DNA from: Proteiniphilum sp.
GTDB lineage: Bacteria; Bacteroidota; Bacteroidia; Bacteroidales; Dysgonomonadaceae
DNA: 15,767 nt
Assembly: GCA_031255275.1 (NCBI GenBank)
Contig: JAIRSV010000142.1
Coordinates: 1 to 15,767 of the forward strand
Direction of reading: 5' to 3'
The translations under genes were made by a program, and so were the position numbers. Below are positions 15,513 through 15,767 of the stretch, piece after piece. The notes under the pieces were generated by a model, which saw only the letters and a program-made list of their open reading frames with translations, made no database searches and was not told the origin of the DNA. Each line of letters opens with the position of its first letter. The stretch's first letter is position 1.

Positions 15513-15735
15513 CAGGGGCGTTGCCCCTGTGACCCCACCGGCTTTTTTGTCTTGACACAAAAAAGTCGGCAAAAAAAGTCAAGACTGCGTCCGTATCGCT
15601 CAAAAAATTGAGCGTTTGCCGGCTAAAATCCTCATAACTCGCGCCTGCGGCGCTCAGACAGCGAGGATTTTTATACGCCGGCTTCACTGATTTTTTGGCT
15701 CTTCGGCCGATGTCGGAGTAGCGCCGTTCCGGCGC
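15513..15735. repeat. Unit of at least five consecutive hairpins, non-coding
   Basis: In order: caggggc/gcccctg (15513-15519, 15523-15529); a 13-bp stem with one G-T pair (15538-15550, 15557-15569); cgctcaa/ttgagcg (15597-15603, 15608-15614); a long outer stem of gccggc/gccggc (15618-15623, 15677-15682) and aaaatcctc/gaggatttt (15625-15633, 15663-15671) that encloses gcgcc/ggcgc (15641-15645, 15649-15653); and gcgccg/cggcgc (15721-15726, 15730-15735). An 8-mer gtcttgac (15549-15556) can also pair with gtcaagac (15578-15585). Such density without codon structure points to a structured repeat or RNA, not a gene. Confidence 0.7.
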
Positions 15736-15753
15736 ATAGGTTATGGAGAAGTG

Positions 15754-15767
15754 GAGAAGAGAAGAAG
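15754..15767 (+). repeat. Polypurine 14-mer, second copy, cut by the window end
   Basis: Exact repeat of gagaagagaagaag at 15264-15277. In the first instance it leads into the palindromic repeat, so the same may follow outside the window. Confidence 0.55.

Noticed and set aside
15090..15611. 173-codon rightward frame across the repeat region
   Set aside because: It runs through the promoter, both palindromic repeats and two hairpins. The peptide is a product of repeat sequence, not a conserved protein.

Overview
The window reads as chromosomal DNA from a Bacteroidota bacterium, most likely of the order Bacteroidales. The evidence is the set of -7 boxes matching TAnnTTTG (the promoter consensus of this phylum) in front of most transcription units, the general lack of strong Shine-Dalgarno sites, and the protein types present. 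The genus cannot be named; Dysgonomonadaceae or Porphyromonadaceae relatives are a guess. Most of the window is ordinary housekeeping and envelope biology. No complete novel system is visible. The least explained part is the repeat-rich stretch at the right end.

Left edge (1-635): no convincing conserved gene. A good promoter points left at 256-288 and would produce a leader of at least 250 nt leaving the window, with a possible 13-codon mini-ORF and two mutually exclusive hairpins. Block 1 (636-2468, +) is an MsbA-type ABC exporter. Its stop lies one base from the stop of the opposing block 2. Block 2 (2470-7401, -) is a compact operon read right to left: nadC, a dCMP deaminase, an S41 C-terminal processing peptidase, and a membrane-anchored nucleotide-sugar 4,6-dehydratase of the WbpM/PglF/CapD type. 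Its promoter at 7476-7483 has a perfect 19-bp palindrome just downstream.

Block 3 (7698-8421, +) holds rlmH and a two-helix small membrane protein with its own promoter. Convergent to it is an AlkD-like DNA alkylation repair protein (8432-9088, -). Divergent from that, a two-gene operon (9257-11169, +) encodes peptidase E (pepE) and a Na+/H+ antiporter (nhaA), overlapping by ATGA and ending in a strong intrinsic terminator at 11302-11351. Block 4 (11409-15045, -) is a GC-rich, C-ending-codon pair: a large CPA2 cation:proton antiporter with two cytosolic UspA-like domains, followed by a DigH/GHL10-like lipoprotein glycosidase. The antiporter gene carries a C9 homopolymer inside the coding sequence.

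Right edge (15046-15767): after the antiporter promoter there is no credible gene. It contains two near-identical 64-66 bp copies of a palindromic repeat, short 8-bp-period tracts in opposite orientations around the first copy, a polypurine 14-mer that recurs at the very last bases, and a roughly 220-bp unit made almost wholly of consecutive hairpins. This looks like a mosaic of dispersed non-coding repeats.

Functionally, the genes cover envelope lipid export, surface glycan precursor synthesis, periplasmic proteolysis, NAD and dTMP precursor synthesis, ribosome methylation, DNA repair, dipeptide use, and sodium/potassium/proton homeostasis.
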